Shown here one piece after another: positions 1 to 11,883 of a stretch of DNA of 64,000 nt. The notes below the pieces were generated by a model, which did no database searches, was not told the DNA's origin, and saw only the letters and a list, made by a program, of their open reading frames with translations. Source of the DNA: Thauera aromatica_A. Its GTDB lineage: Bacteria > Pseudomonadota > Gammaproteobacteria > Burkholderiales > Rhodocyclaceae. Each line of letters begins with the position of its first letter. The stretch's first letter is position 1. The stretch covers positions 50,977 to 114,976 of the forward strand of contig NZ_JALLIK010000102.1 of assembly GCF_023093595.1 (NCBI RefSeq). Reading direction: 5' to 3'. The translations under genes were made by a program, and so were the position numbers.

Positions 1-1750
<1,750 letters not shown>

Positions 1751-1754
<4 letters not shown>

Positions 1755-2227
1755 ACAAGACTCCGCTTACCGTGGCCGGCGCCGAGAAGCTGCGCGCCGA
1801 ACTCCACCGCCTGAAGACCGTCGAGCGTCCGAACGTGATCGCTGCGATCGCCGAGGCGCGCTCGCATGGCGACCTCTCGGAAAACGCCGAATACGAGGCC
1901 GCCAAGGACCGTCAGGGCTTCATCGAAGGCCGTATCATGGAGGTCGAGGCCAAGCTCGCCAACGCCCAGATCATCGACCCGAAACTGCTCGACGCCGACG
2001 GGCGCTGCGTGTTCGGCGCCACCGTCGAACTCGAGGATCTCGATTCCGGCCAGATCGTGACCTATCAGATCGTCGGTGACGATGAAGCCGACATCAAGGA
2101 CAGCAAGATTTCGATCAGCTCGCCGATCGCCCGCGCGCTGATCGGCAAGTACGCCGGCGATATCGCGGAAGTACAGGCGCCGGGAGGCGTGCGCGAGTAC
2201 GAGATCATCGACGTGCGCTACCTCTGA
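1751..2227 (+). CDS. greA: Transcription elongation factor GreA
   Basis: GreA rescues backtracked RNA polymerase by stimulating its intrinsic cleavage of the RNA 3' end. The protein is 158 residues, the usual length. It has an N-terminal coiled coil beginning MNKTPLTVAGAEKLRAEL, with the acidic tip region around the DLSENAEYEAAK motif, and a C-terminal FKBP-like domain. I chose the ATG at 1751 because it gives the canonical N-terminus and overlaps the carB stop (ATGA); an upstream in-frame ATG at 1670 would lie inside carB. The carB-greA arrangement is common in proteobacteria. A strong hairpin begins at the stop codon. Confidence 0.96.
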
Positions 2228-2262
2228 ACATTCCAACCGCTGCGGGCGGTGGAATGTTCTCT
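2226..2262 (+). terminator. Hairpin terminator after greA, probably bidirectional with yhbY
   Basis: GAACATTCCAACCGC and GCGGTGGAATGTTC form a 14-15 bp stem around a short GC loop, interrupted by a single bulge. It starts on the last two bases of the greA stop codon. The sequence after it is TCTCTC rather than a T-run. It lies between the convergent greA and yhbY genes. Confidence 0.7.
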
Positions 2263-2329
2263 CACTTCGCGTTCGGTCTTTCCCGGGCCGACGCGACCGG
2301 GGGCCGTCAGAGGGGACTCGGCGGGGGGC

Positions 2330-2779
2330 TCAGCGCCCGCGTGAGCCGCTACTGCTGCGGCTCCGTGGCGCCGGGGTGCGTCTCGATTCAGCGCTGGCCT
2401 TGGCCAGCGCGGCACGCCGCGCCGCGGCGGCGAAGGCTGCGGCCGATTTGGCCGTGGCGGCGCCGCGAGCGGGCTTGCTTTCGGTGGCCGGGGCGGGTTT
2501 TTCAGTCTCGCGGCGTGCGCGCCAGACGATCAGGATATTGCCGATGTGCTGCACCGGGCTGGCATCGAGGGTGGCGCACAGTTCCTCCATCAAGGTGTCG
2601 CGCTGCTCGCGCTCGGTGCCCTGGACCTTGATCTTGATGAGTTCGTGCGCCTGCAGCGAGCGTTCGATCTCGGCCACGACGTTGGGGGCGAGGCCGTTGC
2701 CCGCGATGGTGACCACGGGGTTCAGGTGATGGGCGCGTGCGCGCAGATCGCGGCGCTGTGCCGGGGTGAGCTCGGTCAT
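2330..2779 (-). CDS. yhbY: CRS1/YhbY-family RNA-binding protein
   Basis: This is a small CRM-domain protein of the family that associates with pre-50S ribosomal particles. The first ~97 residues are the CRM domain, with the typical opening MTELTPAQRRDLRARAHHL, the GNGL signature in place of the GxxG loop, and a HIGNILIVWR strand at the end. Residues ~100-149 form a low-complexity Ala/Lys/Arg/Ser tail, longer than in E. coli YhbY (97 residues), which may add nonspecific RNA contacts (inference). The gene is divergent from rlmE, another 50S maturation factor; only 89 bp separate the two starts, so they probably share a promoter region. Confidence 0.9.
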   Translation of the reverse strand: MTELTPAQRRDLRARAHHLNPVVTIAGNGLAPNVVAEIERSLQAHELIKIKVQGTEREQRDTLMEELCATLDASPVQHIGNILIVWRARRETEKPAPATESKPARGAATAKSAAAFAAAARRAALAKASAESRRTPAPRSRSSSGSRGR

Positions 2780-2868
2780 TGAAATTCTCTGGGTGCTTGA
2801 CTTCCTTGGGACCCGGATTCTACTCCGAGTGCGTGCCCTGTGCCCGCGCCGGAACTGCGGACGAACGG

Positions 2869-3492
2869 ATGAAGAAGAACAAGACCAGTCGTGCCTGGGT
2901 GCATGATCACCTGAACGATCCTTATGTGCAGCGCGCGCAGGCCGAAGGCTATCGCGCGCGTGCCGCGTACAAGCTGATCGAGATCGATGATCGCGACCGG
3001 CTCCTGAGGCCGGGAGCGGTAGCGGTCGATCTCGGCGCGGCGCCCGGCTCCTGGTGCCAGGTCGCGGTCAAGCGCTGCGCCCCGAACGGACGTGTGTTCG
3101 CACTCGACCTGCTGCCGATGGAAGCGGTCGCTGGGGTCGACTTTCTGCTCGGCGACTTCACCGAAGAGGCCGTGCTCGAAGCGCTTGAGGCCCGCCTCGA
3201 GGGGGCGCAGGTCGATGTCGTACTGTCGGACATGGCGCCGAACCTGTCCGGCGTCGCCGCGGTGGACCAGGCGCGTTCGATCCATCTGTGCGAGCTTGCG
3301 CTCGAGTTTGCCCGTCGCCACCTGAGGCCGGGCGGTCACTTCCTCGTCAAGGTGTTCCAGGGTGAGGGCTTCATGGCTTATCGCAAGCAGATGGAAGCGG
3401 CTTTCGCCAGCGTCCAGGTGCGCAAGCCGAAGGCTTCGCGCGATCGCAGTGCCGAAGTCTATCTGCTGGGCAAGGGGCCGCGCCCGTTTTGA
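2869..3492 (+). CDS. rlmE: 23S rRNA (uridine-2'-O)-methyltransferase RlmE (FtsJ/RrmJ)
   Basis: RlmE methylates the 2'-OH of U2552 in the A-loop of 23S rRNA, using S-adenosylmethionine, on the 50S particle. The protein is 207 residues from the ATG at 2869 (MKKNKTSRAW), matching the 209-residue E. coli enzyme; an in-frame start at 2779 would add an unrelated 30-residue leader. The SAM-binding motif VDLGAAPGSWCQ is present. The K-D-K-E catalytic residues are in AAYKL, LSDMAPNLSG, FLVKVFQG and SAEVYLL. The rlmE-ftsH pairing is conserved across proteobacteria. Its stop codon is the first element of a long inverted repeat. Confidence 0.96.
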   Translation: MKKNKTSRAWVHDHLNDPYVQRAQAEGYRARAAYKLIEIDDRDRLLRPGAVAVDLGAAPGSWCQVAVKRCAPNGRVFALDLLPMEAVAGVDFLLGDFTEEAVLEALEARLEGAQVDVVLSDMAPNLSGVAAVDQARSIHLCELALEFARRHLRPGGHFLVKVFQGEGFMAYRKQMEAAFASVQVRKPKASRDRSAEVYLLGKGPRPF

Positions 3493-3557
3493 ATGTTCGG
3501 GCGGGCGAACGATTGCCTTTTCCAATCGCTCCTATTGGTTTGCCCGTGGGAACGTTC
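3491..3557. repeat. Long imperfect inverted repeat between rlmE and ftsH
   Basis: Arms 3491-3510 and 3538-3557 match at 15 of 20 positions and enclose an inner perfect hairpin CGATTG/CAATCG (3510-3526). The left arm begins within the rlmE stop codon. The right arm contains the predicted -35 of the ftsH promoter. It may act as terminator, mRNA processing site or promoter-proximal regulator; the sequence does not say which. Confidence 0.6.
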
Positions 3558-3568
3558 ACCACTAGAAT
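3540..3568 (+). promoter_or_regulatory. Predicted sigma-70 promoter of ftsH
   Basis: TTGCCC (3540-3545), a 17-bp spacer and TAGAAT (3563-3568) lie about 50 bp before the ftsH start. The -10 is good and the -35 is only fair. Confidence 0.5.
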
Positions 3569-3619
3569 CGGTCAGTCGCGTACAGATACAGGCCGCAGCG
3601 GCCTTCGGGGAACAGAACG

Positions 3620-5512
<1,893 letters not shown>

Positions 5513-5520
5513 GTTCTGCC

Positions 5521-5573
5521 CGCACCCCCTTGGGGGTGCGTCCGACAAGAGGGGCCGGCATGTCCGGCCCGTT
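5521..5573 (+). terminator. Two tandem hairpins after ftsH
   Basis: CGCACCCCC-TT-GGGGGTGCG (5521-5540) is a perfect 9-bp stem. GGGCCGG-CATGT-CCGGCCC followed by GTTTCC (5552-5573) is a second stem with a weak T-rich tail. Together they probably reduce readthrough from ftsH into folP. Confidence 0.6.
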
Positions 5574-5616
5574 TCCTTGCTGCGCCTGACCCGTACCTGC
5601 CTGTGAACCGCCCCCG

Positions 5617-5665
5617 GGAAACGGCTTTGCCGTTTCCGCCCCCCAGGGGGCAAGAAAACCTGGGG
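5617..5665. repeat. Double-hairpin, REP-like intergenic sequence
   Basis: GGAAACGG-CTTTG-CCGTTTCC (5617-5637) is directly followed by CCCCAGG...CCTGGGG (5641-5665). Two adjacent stem-loops in an intergenic space resemble repetitive extragenic palindromes. No second copy occurs in this window, so genome-wide repetition is only a guess. Confidence 0.4.
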
Positions 5666-5693
5666 CGGCCCGGCGTTTTCTTGAGAGTCCTCC

Positions 5694-6524
5694 ATGTCTT
5701 TTCTGCTTTGCGGCCGTTTCCGGCTCGACCCGAGCCAGCCGCGGGTGATGGCAATCATCAACCTCACCGACGACTCCTTTTCCGGCGACGGTTGCCGCGG
5801 CGATCTGGCGGCGGCGATCGGCCGCGCCGAACGTGCGCTCGAAGAAGGGGCGGACATGCTCGACATCGGTGCCGAGTCCACCCGTCCCGGCTCCGATCCG
5901 GTCCCGGAGCAGCAGGAACTCGAGCGCGTGGTCCGCTTCGTCGAACACACCCGTGACTGGCAGGTGCCGCTGTCGATCGACACGGTGAAGCCGGCGGTGA
6001 TGCGTGCCGCGCTCGCCGCCGGGGCTGACATGATCAACGACATCAACGCCTTTCGCGCCGAGGGCGCGATCGAAGCGGTCGCCGGAAGTACGGCGGCCCT
6101 GTGCGTGATGCACATGCAGGGAGAGCCGCGGACCATGCAACTCGCCCCCTGTTATGGCGACGTCGTCGCTGAAGTCGAGGATTTCCTCGCCGAGCGCGTG
6201 CATGCGCTGGAAAGTGCCGGCGTCGAGCGCGCGCGTATCGTTCTCGATCCCGGCTTCGGGTTCGGCAAGTCGGTCGAACACAACTACACGCTGCTGCGCG
6301 AACTCGCGCGCTTCGGCCGTGGCGGGCTTGCCGTGCTCGCGGGGATGTCGCGCAAGTCGATGCTGGGGGCGGTCACCGGCCGGGTGGTGGATGCGCGCAT
6401 GCCGGCGAGCGTTGCCGCGGCGCTGATCGCGGTGCAGCGCGGCGCCCATATCGTCCGCGTGCATGATGTCGGCCCGACCCGCGACGCGCTCAAAGTGTGG
6501 CAGGCGCTGGCGGCGGTGTCATAA
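5694..6524 (+). CDS. folP: Dihydropteroate synthase
   Basis: FolP condenses p-aminobenzoate with 6-hydroxymethyl-7,8-dihydropterin diphosphate in folate synthesis and is the sulfonamide target. It is 276 residues, a normal length, and folds as a TIM barrel. Signatures visible are MAIINLTDDSFSGDG (diphosphate loop; most relatives have NxTPDSFSDGG, so here D replaces P), DIGAESTRPGS, SIDTVKPAVMRAAL, MINDINA and LDPGFGFGKSVEHN. It lies between ftsH and glmM, the order found in many beta- and gammaproteobacteria, and is separated from glmM by 32 bp. Confidence 0.95.
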   Translation: MSFLLCGRFRLDPSQPRVMAIINLTDDSFSGDGCRGDLAAAIGRAERALEEGADMLDIGAESTRPGSDPVPEQQELERVVRFVEHTRDWQVPLSIDTVKPAVMRAALAAGADMINDINAFRAEGAIEAVAGSTAALCVMHMQGEPRTMQLAPCYGDVVAEVEDFLAERVHALESAGVERARIVLDPGFGFGKSVEHNYTLLRELARFGRGGLAVLAGMSRKSMLGAVTGRVVDARMPASVAAALIAVQRGAHIVRVHDVGPTRDALKVWQALAAVS

Positions 6525-6556
6525 TCCGCGCTTTCGAACGACAGCCGGGAGCGAGC

Positions 6557-7909
6557 ATGGGGCGCAGGTATTTCGGCACCGACGGGGTGCGTGGCAGGGT
6601 CGGAGAGGTGCCGATCACCCCCGAGTTCGTGATGCGCCTGGGCTACGCCGCAGGGGTCACCCTGGTTGCGCGCGAGAAGCTGCCGGCCGGCGAGCATCCG
6701 ACGGTGCTGATCGGCAAGGACACGCGCATTTCAGGCTACATGCTCGAAGCCGCGCTCGAAGCCGGGTTTTCCGCCGCGGGTGTCGATGTCGTACTCGCCG
6801 GGCCGATTCCGACGCCGGCGGTGGCCTACCTGACCCGGGCGCTGCGCCTGCAGGCCGGCGTGGTGATCTCCGCTTCGCACAACCCGTTCTACGATAACGG
6901 GATCAAGTTCTTTTCCGCCGGCGGGGCCAAGCTGGCCGATGCGGTGGAGGCCGAAATCGAGTCCCGCCTCGATCAGCCGATGAGCTGCGTCGAAGCGGCC
7001 CGGCTGGGCAAGGCGCGGCGGGTGGCCGACGCGGGCGGTCGCTACATCGAATTCTGCAAGAGCACCTTCCCCAACGAGCTCGACCTGCGCGGCATGCGCA
7101 TCGCGATCGACTGCGCCCATGGTGCTGCGTATCACATCGCCCCCAAGGTTTTTCACGAGCTCGGTGCCGAAGTCCTGCCGGTGGGAGTCGAACCCAACGG
7201 CCTCAACATCAACGATGGCGTCGGCGCGACCCGCCCGGAGCACCTGAAAAAGGCGGTGCTCGCCCAAAGGGCCGACCTCGGCATCGCCCTCGACGGCGAC
7301 GCGGACCGCCTGATCATGGTCGATCAGCGCGGCGAGATCTACGACGGCGACAAGCTGCTCTACGTGGTGGCGCGCGCACGCCACGCCGAGGGCCGCCTGG
7401 ACGGCGTGGTCGGCACGCTGATGAGCAACCTCGGCTTCGAACACGCGATCGCCCGCCTCGGCGTCCCGTTCGCGCGGGCCAAGGTCGGCGACCGCTACGT
7501 GCTCGAACTGCTGCACGAACGCGGCTGGAAGCTCGGTGGCGAGAACTCCGGCCATATCATCTGCCTCGACCGCCACACCACCGGCGATGGGATCGTCTCG
7601 GCGCTGCAGGTGCTGGCGGCGCTCAAGCGGCAGGGGCAGACGTTGGCCGAGGCCTGTGCGGACCTCGTGTTCTATCTCCAGCGTCTGGTCAATGTGCGCC
7701 TGCCGGTCGGATTCGACTGGCAGGCCGATGCCGATATCACGGCGGCGCGGGCACAGGCCGAGGCCGAACTGGGTGACAGCGGGCGGGTGCTGCTGCGTCC
7801 GTCCGGCACCGAGCCCTTGCTTCGGGTGATGGTCGAGGGGCGCGACGGCGGACTGGTCGAACGCCTGGCGGGCGATCTCGCCGCCGCGGTGGAGCGCACG
7901 GTCGCCTGA
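6557..7909 (+). CDS. glmM: Phosphoglucosamine mutase
   Basis: GlmM interconverts glucosamine-6-phosphate and glucosamine-1-phosphate on the path to UDP-GlcNAc, peptidoglycan and LPS. It is 450 residues from the ATG at 6557 (MGRRYFGTDGVRG, the invariant N-terminus); an in-frame ATG at 6497 overlaps folP and is not used. The phosphoserine loop is SASHNPFYDNGIKFF, the metal-binding loop is DGDADRLI, the sugar-binding loop is GGENSGHI, and the phosphate-binding loop near the C-terminus is RPSGTEPLLRV. A 6-bp GC stem (7915-7930) follows the stop. Confidence 0.96.
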   Translation: MGRRYFGTDGVRGRVGEVPITPEFVMRLGYAAGVTLVAREKLPAGEHPTVLIGKDTRISGYMLEAALEAGFSAAGVDVVLAGPIPTPAVAYLTRALRLQAGVVISASHNPFYDNGIKFFSAGGAKLADAVEAEIESRLDQPMSCVEAARLGKARRVADAGGRYIEFCKSTFPNELDLRGMRIAIDCAHGAAYHIAPKVFHELGAEVLPVGVEPNGLNINDGVGATRPEHLKKAVLAQRADLGIALDGDADRLIMVDQRGEIYDGDKLLYVVARARHAEGRLDGVVGTLMSNLGFEHAIARLGVPFARAKVGDRYVLELLHERGWKLGGENSGHIICLDRHTTGDGIVSALQVLAALKRQGQTLAEACADLVFYLQRLVNVRLPVGFDWQADADITAARAQAEAELGDSGRVLLRPSGTEPLLRVMVEGRDGGLVERLAGDLAAAVERTVA

Positions 7910-7951
7910 TCTCCCCGCGCTGCGGCGCGGCCCGCCTTGCCGTCCTGCGCC

Positions 7952-7980
7952 GTGTCACAGTGATGTAACAAAGCATTCAT
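7952..7980 (+). promoter_or_regulatory. Pho box: three 7-bp direct repeats upstream of pstS
   Basis: GTGTCAC (7952-7958), ATGTAAC (7963-7969) and CATTCAT (7974-7980) recur with an exact 11-bp period and 4-bp spacers. This is the layout of PhoB binding sites (consensus CTGTCAT-N4-CTGTCAT). The site lies 46-75 bp before pstS, so phosphate-starvation control by PhoB is likely. Confidence 0.75.
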
Positions 7981-8026
7981 ACACTCTCGTCCGTCTGAAC
8001 GAAGTTCAACTGACGGAGAGGGTCTC

Positions 8027-9025
8027 ATGAAAGTTTTCAAGTTCGCTGCTGCTGCGGTTGCTGTCGCCGGTGCTTTCGTTTCCGGCGGTGCCGCCGCCCA
8101 GGCGCTGGTGAAGGTCGACGGTTCCTCGACGGTGTTCCCGGTCACTGAGGCTGTTGCCGAGGAATTCCAGAAGGCGAAGAAAGGCGGCGTGCGCGTGACG
8201 GTCGGGGTCTCGGGCACCGGCGGCGGTTTCAAGAAGTTCTGTCGCGGCGAGACCGACGTCTCCAACGCTTCGCGCCCGATCTCGAAGAAGGAAATCGACG
8301 ACTGTAAGGCCGCCGGCATCGAGTTCATCGAGCTGCCGATTGCCTTCGACGCCCTCACCGTGGTGTTGAATCCCAAGAACGACTGGGCCGACAAGGGCAT
8401 CAGCGTCGCCCAGCTGAAGGCCATGTGGGAGCCGGCTGCGCAGGGCAAGGTCATGAAGTGGAACCAGGTGAATCCCGCCTGGCCCGATCGCGACCTGACG
8501 CTCTACGGCGCCGGCGCCGATTCGGGCACGTTCGACTACTTCACCGAGGCGGTCACCGGCAAGTCCAAGTCCAGCCGTGGCGACTTCACCGCCTCCGAAG
8601 ACGACAACGTCCTGGTGCAGGGCGTGTCGCGCGACGTCAATGCGCTCGGCTTCTTCGGCTTCGCCTACTACGAAGAGAACAAGGACAAGCTCAAGGCGGC
8701 GAAGATCATCGCCGCCGACGGCAAGCCTGCGGTCGGCCCGTCAATGGAGTCGGTGCTCGACGGCAGCTACACCCCGCTGTCGCGCCCGATCTTCATCTAC
8801 GTCAACGCCAAGTCGCTCGAGAAGCCTGAAGTCAAGGAGTTCGTCGAGTTCTACAACAAGGAAGGCGCGGCGCTGGCGGCCGAAGTCAAGTACGTGCCGC
8901 TGCCGAAGAAGGCCTACGACTACAACATCGAGCAGATCGCCAAGCTCGCCAAGGGCACCAAGTTCGGTGGCGAGAACAAGGTCGGCATCACCATCGAAGA
9001 GCTGATGTCGCTCGAAGCCAAGTAA
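8027..9025 (+). CDS. pstS: Phosphate ABC transporter, periplasmic binding protein PstS
   Basis: PstS captures inorganic phosphate in the periplasm and delivers it to PstCA. It is 332 residues with a Sec signal peptide at 1-~25 (MKVFKFAAAAVAVAGAF, cleavage near AAAQA). The phosphate-binding segments are visible: VDGSSTVFPVTEAVAEEF near the N-terminus, GTGGGFKKFCRGETDVSNASRPI, and GAGADSGTFDYFTEAV. This longer form with paired cysteines in the CRGETD...DDCKAAG region is typical of the PstS family with an SBP_bac domain. It is the first gene of pstSCAB, preceded by a Pho box and followed by a partial terminator that would make it the most abundant product. Confidence 0.95.
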   Translation: MKVFKFAAAAVAVAGAFVSGGAAAQALVKVDGSSTVFPVTEAVAEEFQKAKKGGVRVTVGVSGTGGGFKKFCRGETDVSNASRPISKKEIDDCKAAGIEFIELPIAFDALTVVLNPKNDWADKGISVAQLKAMWEPAAQGKVMKWNQVNPAWPDRDLTLYGAGADSGTFDYFTEAVTGKSKSSRGDFTASEDDNVLVQGVSRDVNALGFFGFAYYEENKDKLKAAKIIAADGKPAVGPSMESVLDGSYTPLSRPIFIYVNAKSLEKPEVKEFVEFYNKEGAALAAEVKYVPLPKKAYDYNIEQIAKLAKGTKFGGENKVGITIEELMSLEAK

Positions 9026-9040
9026 AGCCTCGTGCGGAAC

Positions 9041-9074
9041 GCCCCCGGGAGCATCGCCTCCGGGGGCTTTTCCC
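9041..9074 (+). terminator. Hairpin between pstS and pstC
   Basis: GCCCCCGGGAG...CTCCGGGGGC followed by TTTT forms a rho-independent-type structure with one bulge. Internal attenuation after pstS is known from other pst operons and would favour the binding protein over the membrane parts. Confidence 0.75.
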
Positions 9075-9089
9075 GTTCCGGGAGCATCA

Positions 9090-10061
9090 ATGCCAGACAA
9101 GGATTCACCCATGACGACCAGCATCGCCGCAGCGCCCGCCGCGGGTGCGTTGCCCGTGACCAGCGAGCGTCTGAAGAAGAAGCGCACACGCCACGTCAAG
9201 GAACGGGTGATCGAAGCACTGCTGTTTTTCGCCGCCTTCATTTCCGTGTTCACGACGGCTGCGATCCTCTACGTCCTGATCTCCGAATCGGTGCTGTTCT
9301 TCCAGCAGGTGTCGATATTCGACTTCCTGACGGACACGCAGTGGACGCCGCTTTTCGCCGATCCGCACTATGGCATCCTGCCGCTGCTGTCCGGGACCAT
9401 CACGGTCGCCGGTGTCGGCCTGCTGCTGGCGATTCCGGTCGGCACCATCATCGCCGTGTATCTCTCGGAGTTCGCATCGGTCGGGGTGCGGGAAGTGGTC
9501 AAGCCTCTCCTCGAGATGCTCGCCGGCGTGCCGACCATCGTCTTCGGCTATTTCGCGCTGCTCTTCGTCACTCCCTTGCTGCAGCAGATCTTCCCCGATC
9601 TGCCCGGTTTCAACATGCTCTCGGCCGGGTTGGTGGTCGGCATCATGATCGTGCCCTACATCAGTTCGCTGGCCGAGGACGCGATGCGCTCGGTGCCGAT
9701 GAGCCTGCGTGAGGGTTCCTATGCGATGGGGGCGACCCGCTTCCAGACCGCGATCAAGGTGGTGGCGCCAGCGGCAACGTCCGGCATCGCCGCCGCGTGC
9801 ATCCTCGGCGTGTCGCGCGCGGTGGGCGAGACCATGGTGGTGGCGGTGGCCGCCGGCATGCAGCCGAAGTTCACCTTCAATCCGATGGAAGGTGCCGGCA
9901 CGATCACCGCCTACATCGTGCAGGTGGCGCTGGGCGACCTGCCGCACGGCGAGCTTGCCTATCAGACCATCTTTGCCGCCGGGCTCACGCTGGTGCTGTT
10001 GACGCTGGTGTTCAACATCCTCGGTTACTGGCTGCGTCGCAAGTTCCGCGAGACCTACTGA
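9090..10061 (+). CDS. pstC: Phosphate ABC transporter permease PstC
   Basis: PstC is one of the two inner-membrane subunits of the high-affinity phosphate importer. It is 323 residues with about six transmembrane helices, the first at ~46-68. The cytoplasmic EAA loop, where PstB docks, is in EGSYAMGATRFQTAIKVVAP. The start is uncertain: the ATG at 9090 has GGGAG at good spacing, and the ATG at 9111 (MTTSIAAAPA) has AAGGA at good spacing. The N-terminal ~40 residues are cytoplasmic and Lys/Arg rich. The stop is 2 bp before pstA. Confidence 0.93.
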   Translation: MPDKDSPMTTSIAAAPAAGALPVTSERLKKKRTRHVKERVIEALLFFAAFISVFTTAAILYVLISESVLFFQQVSIFDFLTDTQWTPLFADPHYGILPLLSGTITVAGVGLLLAIPVGTIIAVYLSEFASVGVREVVKPLLEMLAGVPTIVFGYFALLFVTPLLQQIFPDLPGFNMLSAGLVVGIMIVPYISSLAEDAMRSVPMSLREGSYAMGATRFQTAIKVVAPAATSGIAAACILGVSRAVGETMVVAVAAGMQPKFTFNPMEGAGTITAYIVQVALGDLPHGELAYQTIFAAGLTLVLLTLVFNILGYWLRRKFRETY

Positions 10062-10063
10062 CC

Positions 10064-10996
10064 ATGACTGACAATCACGAGCAACGCCTGCAGGGGATCC
10101 GCGCCCTGATCCAGCGGCACAAGCGCTGGGACATGATTTTCGGCCTGGTCGGTCTGACGGCGATGATGATCTGCGTGCTGACCCTGTTTGCACTGTTCGC
10201 GCAGATGACGATCGACGGCCTGCCGCGCCTGAGCTGGGAGTTCCTGACCAGCTTTCCGTCCCGCAGGGCCGGGCAGGCGGGCATCCTCTCCGCCTGGGTG
10301 GGGACGACGCTGGTCATGCTGGTGACGCTGGTCGCCGCAGTACCGATCGGCGTGGCCGCGGGGGTCTATCTCGAGGAGTACGCGCCGAAGAACTGGATCA
10401 CCGACATCATCGAGATCAACGTCACCAACCTCGCCGGTGTGCCGTCGATCATCTATGGTCTGCTTGCGCTCGGCATCTTCGTCCATGCCTTCGGCTTCGG
10501 CCAGAGCATCCTGTCGGCGGGCCTGACGCTCGGCCTGCTGATCCTGCCGGTGATCATCGTCGCCACGCGCGAGGCCATCCGCGCCATCCCCCAGGCCGTC
10601 CGCGAGGCAGCCTACGCCTGCGGGTGCACCACCTGGCAGCTGGTGCGCGACCACATCGTGCCGTATTCGGGTGCCGGCATCCTGACCGGGGTCATCATCG
10701 GCCTCGCGCGCGCGATCGGCGAGACGGCGCCGATCATCACCATCGGCGCGCTCACCTTCATCGCCTTCCTGCCGCCGGCGCCGCTCGCGGGCGAGCCGCC
10801 GGCAGGCCTGTTCGACTGGCTGTTCGCACCGTTCACCGTGATGCCGATCCAGATGTTCAACTGGGTGTCGCGTCCCGACCCGAACTTCCACTACAACGCC
10901 GCGGCTGCCGGTTTCATCCTCGTCTTCATGACGTTGGCGATGAACGGGCTGGCGATCTGGCTGCGCTACCACCTGCGCCGCAACATCAAGTGGTGA
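10064..10996 (+). CDS. pstA: Phosphate ABC transporter permease PstA
   Basis: PstA is the second permease subunit of the Pst importer, partner of PstC and PstB. It is 310 residues from the ATG at 10064 (MTDNHEQRLQGIRALIQRHK); a longer open frame upstream lies inside pstC and is not used. It has about six transmembrane helices starting near residue 25. The EAA-type loop is REAAYACGCTTWQLVRDHIVP, followed by the GAPI-type GETAPIITIGAL segment. It sits 2 bp after pstC and 44 bp before pstB. Confidence 0.94.
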   Translation: MTDNHEQRLQGIRALIQRHKRWDMIFGLVGLTAMMICVLTLFALFAQMTIDGLPRLSWEFLTSFPSRRAGQAGILSAWVGTTLVMLVTLVAAVPIGVAAGVYLEEYAPKNWITDIIEINVTNLAGVPSIIYGLLALGIFVHAFGFGQSILSAGLTLGLLILPVIIVATREAIRAIPQAVREAAYACGCTTWQLVRDHIVPYSGAGILTGVIIGLARAIGETAPIITIGALTFIAFLPPAPLAGEPPAGLFDWLFAPFTVMPIQMFNWVSRPDPNFHYNAAAAGFILVFMTLAMNGLAIWLRYHLRRNIKW

Positions 10997-11040
10997 GCAC
11001 GGCCGCGCCCAGGACATCCGGATTCTTTCGAGAGCACAGC

Positions 11041-11823
11041 ATGAAAACACCTGCCACCCCGCTGGCGCTGAAGTCCGAAGTGCGCGACTTCAACTTCCAC
11101 TACGGCCAGTTCCACGCCCTCAAGGGCATCTCCTTCCCGGTTTATGACAAGAAGGTCACCGCGCTGATCGGCCCGTCGGGGTGCGGCAAGTCCACGCTGC
11201 TGCGCTCGTTCAACCGCATGCACGACCTCTACCCGGGCAACCGCTACCAGGGCGAGATCCGCCTCTACCCGGACAACACCAACCTGCTCGCCGCCGACGT
11301 CGATCCGATCGAGGTCCGCATGCGCATCAGCATGGTGTTCCAGAAGCCCAACCCCTTCCCGAAGTCGATCTACGAGAACGTCGCCTACGGCCTGCGCGTG
11401 CGCGGCGAGAAGAACCGCACGGTGATCGACGACAAGGTCGAGCAGGCGCTCAAGGATGCGGCGCTGTGGGACGAGGTCAAGCACCGTCTCAACGAGCTCG
11501 GCGCCAACCTCTCCGGCGGCCAGCAGCAGCGCCTGTGCATCGCCCGTGCGCTTGCCACCGACCCCGAGATCATCCTCTTCGACGAGCCGACCTCGGCGCT
11601 CGACCCGATCGCCACCGCGAGCATCGAGGAGCTGGTCACCGAACTGAAGGACAAGGTGACGATCCTGATCGTGACCCACAACATGCAGCAGGCGGCGCGC
11701 ATCTCGGACTTCACCGCCTACATGTACCTGGGTGAACTGGTCGAGTTCGGCGTCACCGACGAGCTGTTCCTGAAGCCGAAGAAGAAGGAAACCGAGGACT
11801 ACATCACCGGCCGCTTCGGCTGA
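11041..11823 (+). CDS. pstB: Phosphate ABC transporter ATP-binding protein PstB
   Basis: PstB is the ATPase that powers phosphate import through PstCA. It is 260 residues from the ATG at 11041 (MKTPATPLALKSEVRDFNF). Walker A is GPSGCGKST, the Q-loop is VFQKPNPFPKSIYENV, the ABC signature is LSGGQQQRLCIARA, Walker B is IILFDEPTSALDP, and the H-loop is IVTHNMQQA. The PFPKSIYENV stretch is specific to PstB within ABC ATPases. In many genomes phoU follows; here the next gene is convergent and unrelated, so PhoU must be encoded elsewhere. Confidence 0.96.
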   Translation: MKTPATPLALKSEVRDFNFHYGQFHALKGISFPVYDKKVTALIGPSGCGKSTLLRSFNRMHDLYPGNRYQGEIRLYPDNTNLLAADVDPIEVRMRISMVFQKPNPFPKSIYENVAYGLRVRGEKNRTVIDDKVEQALKDAALWDEVKHRLNELGANLSGGQQQRLCIARALATDPEIILFDEPTSALDPIATASIEELVTELKDKVTILIVTHNMQQAARISDFTAYMYLGELVEFGVTDELFLKPKKKETEDYITGRFG

Positions 11824-11883
11824 GCTTCAGGCGCCGTGGGGAGGTTCCGGCAAACCGGGCGGCGAGGGCCGCGATGGCGCTCG

